This document shows positions 52,696 through 60,601 of a DNA stretch of 64,000 nt, in pieces. Every line of letters starts with the position of its first letter. The first letter of the stretch is position 1. Under the pieces are notes generated by a model, which was not told the origin of the DNA, did not search any database, and saw nothing but the letters and a program-made list of their open reading frames with translations. Both the position numbers and the translations under genes were made by a program. This DNA comes from Azospirillum halopraeferens DSM 3675 (lineage in GTDB: Bacteria > Pseudomonadota > Alphaproteobacteria > Azospirillales > Azospirillaceae), in NCBI RefSeq assembly GCF_000429625.1, contig NZ_AUCF01000010.1:124001-188000 (forward strand), read 5' to 3'.

Positions 52696-53706
52696 ATGAC
52701 CAAGACCAACGAACATCCCTTCGCCCAGTACGTGCGCATTCTCGGCAAGGGGCCGACGCTGTCGCGCTCCCTTACCGAGGAGGAGACCCACGCCGCCGTC
52801 TCCATGATCCTGCGCGGCGAGGTGGAGCCGATCCAGCTCGGCGCCTTCCTCTGCCTGGTGCGCGTGAAGACCGAAACGCCGGAGGAGCTGGCCGGCTTCG
52901 CCCGCGCCGCCCGCGACAGCCTGGTGCTGCCCGCCGACCCGCCGCCGGTCGACCTGGACTGGCCCAGCTACGCCGGCAAGTCCCGCCGCCTGCCCTGGTT
53001 CCTGCTGTCGGCCCTGCTGCTGGCAGACAACGGCGTCACCGTGTTCATGCACGGCACCGAGGGGCACACCGCCGGCCGCCTGTTCACCGGGGCGGCGCTG
53101 GAGGCGCTGGGGGTGCCGGTCGCCCGCTCCCTGGATGAAGCGGCGGGCCACCTCGCGGCGCGGCGATTTGCTTATGTGCGGCTGGCGGACATGAGCCCGA
53201 AACTGCACGAGATCATCGGGCTGAAGGCGGTGCTGGGGCTGCGCAACCCGGTGCACACGGTGGCCCGCATGCTGAACCCCTTCGGTGCCCCCTGTCAGAT
53301 GCTGGGGGTGGCGCACCCGCCCTACCGCGACGCCCACCAGAAGGCCGCCGCCCTGCTGGGCCAGCCCAACCTGGCGGTGTTCAAGGGCGAGGGCGGGGAG
53401 GCTGAGCGGCGGCCCGAGAAGCCCTGCGAGGTCTTCACCGTGACTGACGGGGCGCTGGCCAGCGAGGTGTGGCCGCCGTTTGCCCGCACCACCACCGTGC
53501 GCCACGACGACGAACTGGACGCCGGCCGCCTGAAGGCCGTGTGGACCGGCGCCTCCGATGACGCGGAGGCGGTCGACGTCATCGTTGCCACGGCGGCGGT
53601 GGCCCTGAAGCTGCTGGGCCGCGCCGCCACCCATGCGGAGGCCGAGACGCTGGCCGCCGAACTCTGGCGCACTCGCAACACCGTCGCCCCGGCCGGGGCC
53701 GCCTGA
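52696..53706 (+). CDS. TrpD2/YbiB-like protein (anthranilate phosphoribosyltransferase fold)
   Basis: Protein of 336 residues in the glycosyltransferase family 3 fold. GPTLSRSLTEEETHAAVSMI and EPIQLGAFLCLVRVKTETPEEL are the N-terminal helical domain, and LDWPSYAGKSRRLPWFLLSALLLA is the mark of the YbiB/TrpD2 branch rather than TrpD. The catalytic KHGNR of true anthranilate phosphoribosyltransferase is replaced by MHGTEGH-type sequence, so tryptophan synthesis is unlikely. E. coli YbiB binds single-stranded nucleic acid. Here it sits tightly between dsrP and dsrN (44 and 29 bases), so it is co-transcribed with the dsr genes for an unknown reason. Confidence 0.85.
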   Translation: MTKTNEHPFAQYVRILGKGPTLSRSLTEEETHAAVSMILRGEVEPIQLGAFLCLVRVKTETPEELAGFARAARDSLVLPADPPPVDLDWPSYAGKSRRLPWFLLSALLLADNGVTVFMHGTEGHTAGRLFTGAALEALGVPVARSLDEAAGHLAARRFAYVRLADMSPKLHEIIGLKAVLGLRNPVHTVARMLNPFGAPCQMLGVAHPPYRDAHQKAAALLGQPNLAVFKGEGGEAERRPEKPCEVFTVTDGALASEVWPPFARTTTVRHDDELDAGRLKAVWTGASDDAEAVDVIVATAAVALKLLGRAATHAEAETLAAELWRTRNTVAPAGAA

Positions 53707-53735
53707 CGCCCCGCTCCCCAAGGAGGACACCGCCC

Positions 53736-55211
53736 ATGGCCCGCCTGTTCATCTCCGCCGCGCACAAGTCCTCCGGCAAGACCACGGTCACGCTGGGGCT
53801 CTGCGCGGCTCTGGCGGCGCGCGGGCTGGCGGTGCAGCCCTTCAAGAAGGGGCCGGACTACATCGACCCCATGTGGCACGGCCTGGCGGCGGGCCGGATC
53901 TGCCGCAACCTGGACTTCTACACCCAGGGGGCCGAGGGGATTCCCGGCTTCTACCACCGTCATGCGGCCGGTGCCGACGTGGCGCTCATCGAGGGGAACA
54001 AGGGCCTTTACGACGGCGTCGATCCGGAGGGGCGGGACTCCGGGGCGGCGCTGGCCAAGCTGCTGCAGGCACCGGTGGTGCTGGTGATCGACGCCGGCGG
54101 CATCACCCGCGGGGTGGCGCCGCTGCTGGTGGGCTACGCCGCCTTCGACCCGGCGGTGAGCATCGCCGGCGTCATCCTCAACAAGGTCGCCGGCAGCCGC
54201 CACGAGTCCAAGCTGCGGGAGGCGGTGGAGCGCTACACCGACCTGCCGGTGCTGGGCGCCGTCCATCGCTCGGCCGATCTGGCCATCACCGAACGCCATC
54301 TCGGCCTGGTCCCGGCCAACGAGGAGGCGGAAGCGCAGGCCGTCGTCGCCCGCATCCGCGATGCGGTGGCGGCGCAGGTGGACCTCGACCGCGTTCTGGA
54401 GGTGGCGCGCCGGGGCGCCGCCGGATCGGGACCGCTCCCGACCCTTCCCCCCGCCGATGGCGGGGGGCGGGCAGGAGGGGGGGCGGGTGCTCCGTCGTTC
54501 CGCACCCGTCCCTCCGCCGGTCGCATCGCCTATGCCCGCGACGCCGCATTCGGGTTCTACTATCCCGAGGATCTGGAGACGCTCGCCGCCGAAGGGTTCG
54601 AGATGGTGCCCTTCGACGCCCTGCGCGACGCCGCCCTGCCGCCGGCCCTGGACGGCCTGTTCATCGGCGGCGGCTTTCCCGAGATGCACATGGAGGCGCT
54701 GGAGGCGAACGCGTCCATGCGCGCCTCGGTCCGCGCTGCGGTGGAAGGGGGGCTGCCGACCTACGCCGAATGCGGCGGGCTGATGTACCTGTCGCGCTCC
54801 ATCGCCAGGGACGGGCGGCGGCACGCCATGGTCGGGGTGCTGCCCCTCGACACGGTCATGCACAAGCGCCCGCAGGGGCGCGGCTATGTGCGCCTGCGCG
54901 AAACCGCCTGCTTTCCCTGGCCGGCGGCCGGGGGTGACGGCACCCTGGTGGGGCATGAGTTCCACCATGCCGGCGTCGCCAACCTGGCACCCGGCTGCCG
55001 CTTCGCCTACGCGGTGGAGCGCGGCTATGGTATCGACGGTGAGCGCGACGGCATCGTCGTGCACAACGCACTGGCCGCCTTTTCCCATCTGCGCGGCGTC
55101 GGCGCCAACGCCTGGCCCCGACGCTTCGCCGCCTTCATCCGGTCCCGCGGCGCCCGCGCGCCCGCCATCCGGACCCCCGATGCCCGGACCCCCGATGCCC
55201 GGGCCGCCTGA
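53736..55211 (+). CDS. dsrN: Siroheme amidase DsrN (CobB/CbiA family)
   Basis: Protein of 491 residues homologous to cobyrinate a,c-diamide synthase. The ATP site is SAAHKSSGKTTVTLGL with KKGPDYIDPMWH. The C-terminal glutaminase domain has its nucleophile in TYAECGGLMYLSRS and a His in GHEFHHAGVAN. In dsr operons this protein amidates siroheme to the siroamide used by DsrAB. A linker (about residues 230-265) is coded by very GC-rich palindromic DNA. The C-terminal tail has a short repeat (RTPDARTPDA) caused by a 15-bp tandem duplication at 55170-55199. A cobalamin role is a less likely alternative in this context. Confidence 0.92.
   Translation: MARLFISAAHKSSGKTTVTLGLCAALAARGLAVQPFKKGPDYIDPMWHGLAAGRICRNLDFYTQGAEGIPGFYHRHAAGADVALIEGNKGLYDGVDPEGRDSGAALAKLLQAPVVLVIDAGGITRGVAPLLVGYAAFDPAVSIAGVILNKVAGSRHESKLREAVERYTDLPVLGAVHRSADLAITERHLGLVPANEEAEAQAVVARIRDAVAAQVDLDRVLEVARRGAAGSGPLPTLPPADGGGRAGGGAGAPSFRTRPSAGRIAYARDAAFGFYYPEDLETLAAEGFEMVPFDALRDAALPPALDGLFIGGGFPEMHMEALEANASMRASVRAAVEGGLPTYAECGGLMYLSRSIARDGRRHAMVGVLPLDTVMHKRPQGRGYVRLRETACFPWPAAGGDGTLVGHEFHHAGVANLAPGCRFAYAVERGYGIDGERDGIVVHNALAAFSHLRGVGANAWPRRFAAFIRSRGARAPAIRTPDARTPDARAA
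54447..54467. repeat. Inverted repeat within dsrN linker
   Basis: CCCCCCGCC (54447-54455) and GGCGGGGGG (54459-54467) are perfectly complementary across GAT, in a C/G-tract region encoding a low-complexity linker (LPPADGGGRAGGG) between the two enzyme domains. Similar in style to the dsrC-dsrM and dsrO palindromes. Confidence 0.5.
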
Positions 55212-55268
55212 GCGGCGCCGGGACCGTCCCGAACCATAAGAACACCACCCTTCAGGAGTGCACCCGCC

Positions 55269-55496
55269 ATGTCCCGCCGGACGATCGACGCCCGCAACGC
55301 CTTCTGCCCCGGTCCGCTGATGGAACTGATCGCCGCCATCAAGGCGTCCACCCCGGGCGACGAGGTGGAGGTGCTGTCCTCCGACCGGGCGTCCGCCGAC
55401 GACATTCCCGCCTGGGCCCGCAAGATCGGCCACGACGTGGTGGCCTGCGACCGGGTCGGCGAACACTGGAGCATCGTGATCCGCAAGGCGCGGTGA
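55269..55496 (+). CDS. tusA: TusA family sulfurtransferase
   Basis: 75-residue sulfur carrier. The active Cys lies in the family motif NAFCPGPLMELI (CPGP), followed by GDEVEVLSSD and DIPAWARKIGHDVV. TusA proteins deliver persulfide sulfur to DsrEFH in oxidising bacteria. It is the last gene of the dsr cluster, 57 bases after dsrN, with its own CAGGAGTG ribosome site. Confidence 0.92.
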   Translation: MSRRTIDARNAFCPGPLMELIAAIKASTPGDEVEVLSSDRASADDIPAWARKIGHDVVACDRVGEHWSIVIRKAR

Positions 55497-55512
55497 GGCG
55501 GCGCGTTCTCCG

Positions 55513-55896
55513 TCATCCGGGGTGTGGCGCGCTGCGGTCGAGCGCGCCGGCCACCGCCGTCAGCAGATCGCGGGGCACGAAGGGTTTGACGACGAACCCC
55601 AGCGGGTGCGTCGCCTCGGCCCGCCGTGCGGTCAGCGCGTCGGTCTGCGCGCTGACGTAGACGATCGCGATGGCGAACTGCGCGCGCAGCGCCGCCGCGG
55701 TGTCGATGCCGTCCATCGGCCCGGCGAGGCGGATGTCCATCAGCGCCAGGTCCGGGCGGGTCGCTGCGGCGCAGGCCAGCGCGCCGGCGCCGGTCGCTTC
55801 CACCCCGACAACCTCGTATCCGCCGTCCGACAGCAAGGCACGCAGCGACAGGGCCACCAGCGCCTCATCCTCGACGATCAGTATGCGTGCGCTCAT
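55513..55896 (-). CDS. Single-domain response regulator
   Basis: Receiver domain alone, 127 residues. The acidic pair is in ILIVEDEALVALSL, phospho-acceptor Asp in DLALMDIRLAGPMDG and conserved Lys in GFVVKPFVPRDL. The DIRL-x-G-x-MDG pattern is the one found in regulators paired with HWE/HisKA_2 kinases; such a kinase is encoded divergently 221 bases away. It has no output domain, so it acts by protein contact or phosphotransfer. Converges with tusA. Confidence 0.9.
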   Translation of the reverse strand: MSARILIVEDEALVALSLRALLSDGGYEVVGVEATGAGALACAAATRPDLALMDIRLAGPMDGIDTAAALRAQFAIAIVYVSAQTDALTARRAEATHPLGFVVKPFVPRDLLTAVAGALDRSAPHPG

Positions 55897-56117
55897 CCCA
55901 CCATCTTCGGTTCGGTTTCGCCTGCCATACCTCACGTCCATCGCGCGGTGTGTCCCTCGCGTGTCGGTGTGACGGACGCCGGCGGCATCATACGGCTACG
56001 GCGCCGCAATCCATAGTCCGTTCCGCCGATGGCGCCGGAACCAATGAGCCCATACAATCCCTCACCATCAAATCGTGTTTGTGCGCACCGGCCTCACGCA
56101 CAGCCGGGAGAGCTGCG

Positions 56118-57383
56118 ATGGAATCCTGGACGGACACTGGTATTGAAGCGGTCGGGCGGGTGCGTTGGGGAAGCCATTTCTGCCAGTTCTATGACACCTC
56201 CACCGACCTGACCGACATTCTCGTCCCCTACTTCAAGGCGGGACTGGAGCAGGACGAGCAATGCCTGTGGGTCGTGGCGCCGGATCTGTCGGTCGACGGG
56301 GCGGTCGCTGTCCTGCGCAACGCCGTGCCCGATCTGGATGCTCGGATGAACCTGGGCCGGATCGACTTCATCGACCAGCGCGCCTGGTACCACGAGGGCA
56401 GCCTCGACACCTCCCTGCACGGGTGGCTGGCGCGCGAACGGGAGGCCCTCGACCGCGGCCGCCGCGGCCTGCGCCTGACAGGTAACGTGCTGCCGCGCCG
56501 TCTGGCCGACTGGGATGGCTTCATCGACTATGAAACCCGTGTGAGCGACCATTTCGCCGGCCGCCGCATCGTGGGGCTGTGCACCTATTGCCTGGGTGCC
56601 TGCCAGCCGACCGACGTGCTCGACGTGGTGGGAATCCATCAGTTTGCGGTGGCCCGCCGCCACGCCGCGTGGCAGGTGATCGAAAGCGCCTCGGTCAAGC
56701 AGGCCAAGGAGGAGTTGCGGCTGCTGAACGCCGAACTGGAGGAGCGCGTCCTGGAGCAGACGGCGGAACTGCGCCGGGCGCTGGAGAACAAGGATGTGCT
56801 GTTCCGCGAGGTGCACCACCGCGTCAAGAACAACCTTCAGGTCGTGTGCAGTCTGCTGATCCTGAAGGCCGGCCGGCTCGCCGACGGGGCGGCCCGCCAG
56901 ATGGTCGACGAGATGGTGGAGCGCATCCGCGCCATGAGCCTCGTCCACGAAGCCCTGTACCAGCGCGACGACAGCGCCCGTATCGACTTCGGCGCCTACC
57001 TCCGCACGCTGGTGGAGGGGCTGCAGCGCACCTACGGGACGGGAGACCGCGTGCGCCTGCGCGTCGACGCGGCGGCGGGCTGCGCCCTCGACCTGGATGC
57101 GGCCATACCCGCCGGCCTCATCACCACCGAGGTGGTGTCCAACGCCCTCAAACACGCCTTCCCCGCGGGGCGGAGCGGCACCGTCACCATCACGTTCGCC
57201 CGTGATGACGACGGCGCCAGCCGGCTGACGGTTCGCGACGACGGCCCCGGCCTTCCCGGGGCCGAACCTTCCGCGGCCGGAGCCGGTCTCGGTCTGGTGC
57301 GGGCCCTGGCCGCCCAACTGCATGGGCGCACCGCCTTCCACAGCGACGGCGGGGCGGTGTTCGAACTGGTGTTTCCGGCATAG
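56118..57383 (+). CDS. Histidine kinase with MEDS sensory domain and HisKA_2
   Basis: Soluble kinase of 421 residues. The N-terminal MEDS-like domain (about 10-185) starts WGSHFCQFYDTSTDLTDILVPYFKAGLEQ and is related to the DcmR sensory region. A coiled coil (about 195-225) leads to a HisKA_2 motif with the phospho-His in FREVHHRVKNNLQV. The ATPase domain has ITTEVVSNALKHAFP (N box), VRDDGPGLPG and GAGLGLVRALAAQLHG. It probably phosphorylates the divergent single-domain regulator. The stimulus is unknown. Confidence 0.9.
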   Translation: MESWTDTGIEAVGRVRWGSHFCQFYDTSTDLTDILVPYFKAGLEQDEQCLWVVAPDLSVDGAVAVLRNAVPDLDARMNLGRIDFIDQRAWYHEGSLDTSLHGWLAREREALDRGRRGLRLTGNVLPRRLADWDGFIDYETRVSDHFAGRRIVGLCTYCLGACQPTDVLDVVGIHQFAVARRHAAWQVIESASVKQAKEELRLLNAELEERVLEQTAELRRALENKDVLFREVHHRVKNNLQVVCSLLILKAGRLADGAARQMVDEMVERIRAMSLVHEALYQRDDSARIDFGAYLRTLVEGLQRTYGTGDRVRLRVDAAAGCALDLDAAIPAGLITTEVVSNALKHAFPAGRSGTVTITFARDDDGASRLTVRDDGPGLPGAEPSAAGAGLGLVRALAAQLHGRTAFHSDGGAVFELVFPA

Positions 57384-57418
57384 GGCATCATGCGTTTGCG
57401 CCGAAACGCATGATGCCC
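57383..57418. terminator. Perfect 15-bp hairpin between convergent genes
   Basis: 57383-57397 (GGGCATCATGCGTTT) is exactly complementary to 57404-57418 with a six-base loop. The first base is the last base of the kinase stop codon. It lies between that stop and the convergent chaB stop, so it probably ends both transcripts, although no T run follows. Confidence 0.6.
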
Positions 57419-57428
57419 CTGCCCCTGT

Positions 57429-57647
57429 TCAATGCCTGAGGTGCCAGGAATCGCCGACCCGTTCATAGCGGCGCAGAACGGCGGCCCAGGCGATTCGACG
57501 GGCGGCCTCGTTGCGGCGGGCCTGACCTTCGCCCTCGTCGTATTCCCGCCAGGCCCGGTTGAAGGCGGAACGATAGATGTCCTGCGCGCCGTCAGGCAGG
57601 CCGGACTTTACCGAATCGGGCAATTCGGCGTTGCTGGGAAACGGCAT
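57429..57647 (-). CDS. chaB: ChaB family protein
   Basis: Small protein of 72 residues with the ChaB pattern: LPDSVKSGLPDGAQDIYRSAFNRAW and a C-terminal AWAAVLRRYERVGDSWHL. The family is named after a regulator of the ChaA cation antiporter, but its biochemical role is unclear. The ATG giving MPFPSNAELP is used. Its promoter should lie in the 192-base gap 57648-57839, which also holds a terminator and otherwise shows nothing clear. Confidence 0.88.
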   Translation of the reverse strand: MPFPSNAELPDSVKSGLPDGAQDIYRSAFNRAWREYDEGEGQARRNEAARRIAWAAVLRRYERVGDSWHLRH

Positions 57648-57766
57648 TGCGCGTCCTCCACGGCGTTTCTTATGATTGTTTTGATCATAGCCTTTTTCCC
57701 GCCCTCTGCTGAAGCAGTCTTTTGGCGGAGGGGGGTATGCCGAAACGCAAAACGCGCACAACGCAA

Positions 57767-57800
57767 AACCCCCTTCCGGCAAGTGATCCGGAAGGGGGTT
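57767..57800. terminator. Bidirectional intrinsic terminator
   Basis: AACCCCCTTCCGG (57767-57779) pairs with CCGGAAGGGGGTT (57788-57800); a run of A lies on the left and TTTC on the right. On the minus strand it closes the HTH-protein gene ending at 57840. Confidence 0.8.
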
Positions 57801-57839
57801 TCGGGACGGGGGGCCCGCGGGCGTCGGTCGATGAACGCG

Positions 57840-58685
57840 TTATGGCGCGCGGCGCGCGGCGCGGTGGGCCGGGATCGGGATCGGGCGGGCCACCTGCTCC
57901 TCGCGGCGGCTGGCGGACATGTCGATCTCGATGCGGGCCAGAGCCTTGCGCAGCTCGTGCACGGCATCCGACAGGGGTTGGATGCTGTTTTCGCCCGGCT
58001 GCTGGCGCCAGGTGCGATAGGCCGCCAGGCAGGTCCGTGCGGTTTCCCGCAGGCGGGCCTCCACGGCGTCCACGGGCGGCGTCGGTTCGGCGCGGGCCGG
58101 ACGCGGCGCCGCTTGCTCGCCGCCGGCAGGGGCGGCGGCAGGAGCGACGGCCACGGGTGCCGCCGGCAACGGCGCCGGTGCGGCGGGAGCGGGCTCCACC
58201 ACCGGTGCGACGGCCGGCTCACCCCGCGAGGACCGATCGCCGCGAAGCTGGTCGGCACGCAGGGTGCCGCCGCGAGCGGACTCGCCGCGCGACCGTTCCG
58301 GACGCGGCTCCCCGCCGCGGGCGTGGCGGGGCGGCTGTGGCGCCGGATCGGCCTCGGCTGCCGGTTCGGCGTCGGGCCGGGCGGGCTCCCCGGCGGGGGC
58401 CTGCGCTTCCGGAGCGTCCGTCGCGGGCGGCGCGGCCTCGGAGGGTGCCGTCTCCGCCGGTGCGGCGTCGGCCGCCGGCTCGCCGGTCTCCTCGCCGCCC
58501 TGGCCGCTGGCCTCAGCCTTGCGGACGATGTAGGAGATGGCGCTGGGGGTGCATTCGAATTCGCGGGCGATGGCCGACAGCGTTGCGCCGGCCCGGTACC
58601 GTTCAAGAATTCGTGGCCATGCCGATTGCGGAATTCGGCCGCGCCGCTTCGGGGATTCCGCTTCGGTGCCGGTTTCTGCGTTCAT
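57840..58685 (-). CDS. Helix-turn-helix protein with long Pro/Ala-rich linker
   Basis: Protein of about 281 residues. A putative helix-turn-helix is at about residues 22-50 (ILERYRAGATLSAIAREFECTPSAISYIV), preceded by a basic KRRGRIPQSAW. The centre (about 55-195) is a low-complexity Pro/Ala/Glu then Arg/Gly/Pro region, likely disordered. A helical C-terminal domain (about 200-265) has VEARLRETARTCLAAYRTW and VHELRKALARIEIDMS. No family is recognised. It could be a DNA-binding protein with a separate oligomerisation domain. The start MNAETGTEAE is chosen; an ATG 36 bases upstream is also possible. Confidence 0.7.
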   Translation of the reverse strand: MNAETGTEAESPKRRGRIPQSAWPRILERYRAGATLSAIAREFECTPSAISYIVRKAEASGQGGEETGEPAADAAPAETAPSEAAPPATDAPEAQAPAGEPARPDAEPAAEADPAPQPPRHARGGEPRPERSRGESARGGTLRADQLRGDRSSRGEPAVAPVVEPAPAAPAPLPAAPVAVAPAAAPAGGEQAAPRPARAEPTPPVDAVEARLRETARTCLAAYRTWRQQPGENSIQPLSDAVHELRKALARIEIDMSASRREEQVARPIPIPAHRAARRAP

Positions 58686-59122
58686 AATGTCGCTCGGTTG
58701 CCAAAGAGAATTTTGCGTCATTCGACAGATGCCCGTAGGAGATCGCACTCTTCCCCCGCCGCGCCGCATGGAGAGTGCGGCGAGCCTCATTGAAGCACTG
58801 AGTTGGCGGCGTTGATTTCTGTGCAGATCAATATCGGCGTCCGAAGCGGAAAATACCAGCGGAACTTTGCGGGGAAAAGCGAATTTGTATGCGCAAACGC
58901 AGTTTGTGCAGCGGCTTGCGCGACGCCGGCGGCGGCGGCGGGCTCGCCGCCGGCTGCGCCTCCGGCCGCATTTCGCCGGCGGGGATGTTCGGGATTTTAA
59001 AAACTACCGCGATGGTGGTTCCTCTTTCAAATCCTTCGGGGGGTGCTGAAGGGTCCGGGGGAACGCGGATTTGAATCCGGCGTTTCGATTCCGTCCCGCT
59101 CACGCTCGCCGGAGTTTGCTCC
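58686..59122. other. Intergenic region between HTH gene and protease gene
   Basis: 437 bases with no convincing gene. It holds the promoters of two divergent genes. A GC-rich stem (GCCGGCGGCG near 58926 with CGCCGCCGGC near 58946) and an AT-rich tract (GGGATTTTAAAAACTACC, about 58992-59009) are visible, the latter a possible promoter for the protease gene. Nothing more specific was identified. Confidence 0.4.
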
Positions 59123-60601
59123 ATGCCGCATGCCTCCGCTTCCCCTTCGTCGCGCCTCGGCTCGCCGGTGCGCGCGCTCGCCCTGGCCCTGGCCCTGGCG
59201 ACGGTGCCGGCCCTGCCGGCTGCCGCCCGCGGGGCGCCGCAGTCGTTCGCCGACATGGCCGAGGCCCGGCTGCAGACGGTCGTGAACATCTCCACCAAGG
59301 CGCGGAGCGAGCCGCGCGGCGGGCCGGCGCTCCCGGACGCGCCGGGCTTTCCCGACGGATCGCCGTTCGAGGATTTCTTCCGCAATTTCCGTGGCGACGG
59401 CCCGCGGCCGGAGCCGGAGCCGGCGACGGCGCTGGGCTCCGGGTTCATCATCGACGGGTCGGGCTACATCGTCACCAACCATCACGTGATCGCCGAGGCC
59501 GACGAAGTGTCCGCCATCCTGCACGACGGTCGCGAGTTGAAGGCGGAGGTGGTGGGCGCCGACCCGGCGACCGATCTGGCCGTCCTCAAGGTCGACACCG
59601 ACGCGCCGCTGCCCGCCGCACCCTGGGGTGACAGCGACGCCGTCCGGGTGGGTGACTGGGTGGTCGCCATCGGCAACCCGTTCGGGCTGGGCGGCTCGGT
59701 GACCGCCGGCATCCTGTCGGCGCGCGCCCGCGACATCCAGCAGGGCCCCTACGACGAGTATCTGCAGACCGACACCGCCATCAACCGGGGCAACTCCGGC
59801 GGGCCGCTGTTCAACACCGACGGCGAGGTGGTGGGGATCAACACCGCCATCTTCTCCCCCACCGGCGGCTCGGTCGGCATCGGCTTCGCCGTGCCGTCCT
59901 CGGTGGCGCGCCCGATCGTCGAGCAGTTGCGGTCCAACGGGCAGGTGCGCCGCGGCTGGCTGGGCGTGCGGGTGCAGACCGTAACGCCGGAGATCGCCGA
60001 GAGCCTGGGCCTGCGCGAACAGCGCGGCGCCCTGGTCACCAGCGTCGACCCCGCCGGCCCGGCCGCCGAGGCGGGCCTCACCCAGGGGGACGTGGTCACC
60101 CGCTTCGGGTCCACGGCGGTGAACGAGATGCGCGACCTGCCGCGGGCCGTGGCCAAGGCTGCCGTCGGCAGCACGGTGGAGATGCAGGTGCTGCGCCGCG
60201 GCGAGCCGCACACGCTGGCGGTCGCCATCGGCGAACAGCCGGGCGAGCCGATGGCGACCGCCGGCACCAGCGCCCCGCCACCGTCCGCCGCGCCGGGCAC
60301 CGACGTGCTCGGGCTGCGCCTCGCCCCGATGACGCCGGATCTGCGCAACACCTTCGCCATCGCCCCGGACGTCGACGGGGTGGTGGTCACCGAGGTGGCG
60401 CCCGACAGCCCCGCCATGGAGCGGGGGATCGAGCCCGGCGACGTCATCGTCGAGGCCGGCCAGCAGCCCGTTCTGCGGCCCGAGGACGTGGAGGCCAGCG
60501 TCGACGAGGCGCGCGCGGCGGACCGCGGCAGCGTTCTCATGCAGGTCAACCGCGGCGGCGACTTGCATTACGTGCCGGTCCCGGTGGATGGTCGGGGGTG
60601 A
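59123..60601 (+). CDS. DegP/HtrA-type periplasmic serine protease
   Basis: Protein of 492 residues with a Sec signal peptide (about 1-35, ALALALALATVPALPAAA). The trypsin-like domain has the triad His in IVTNHHVI, Asp in ATDLAVLKV and Ser in RGNSGGPLFN. Two PDZ domains follow: one from about residue 275 (RGWLGVRVQTVTPEIAESL) and one from about 390 (LGLRLAPMTPDLRNTFAI). This is the Do-family layout for degrading or refolding damaged envelope proteins. The next gene's ATG overlaps its stop by one base (TGATG). Confidence 0.95.
   Translation: MPHASASPSSRLGSPVRALALALALATVPALPAAARGAPQSFADMAEARLQTVVNISTKARSEPRGGPALPDAPGFPDGSPFEDFFRNFRGDGPRPEPEPATALGSGFIIDGSGYIVTNHHVIAEADEVSAILHDGRELKAEVVGADPATDLAVLKVDTDAPLPAAPWGDSDAVRVGDWVVAIGNPFGLGGSVTAGILSARARDIQQGPYDEYLQTDTAINRGNSGGPLFNTDGEVVGINTAIFSPTGGSVGIGFAVPSSVARPIVEQLRSNGQVRRGWLGVRVQTVTPEIAESLGLREQRGALVTSVDPAGPAAEAGLTQGDVVTRFGSTAVNEMRDLPRAVAKAAVGSTVEMQVLRRGEPHTLAVAIGEQPGEPMATAGTSAPPPSAAPGTDVLGLRLAPMTPDLRNTFAIAPDVDGVVVTEVAPDSPAMERGIEPGDVIVEAGQQPVLRPEDVEASVDEARAADRGSVLMQVNRGGDLHYVPVPVDGRG

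Noticed and set aside
52696..53706. Assigning the gene as trpD (tryptophan synthesis)
   Set aside because: The TrpD substrate motif is not kept, and the DWPSYAGK signature and length fit the YbiB/TrpD2 branch.
42133..55211. Reading the cluster as a sulfate-reducing (reductive) dsr system
   Set aside because: dsrEFH, dsrL and tusA accompany dsrAB; no dsrD, sat or aprAB is seen; soeABC lies alongside. These point to sulfur oxidation.
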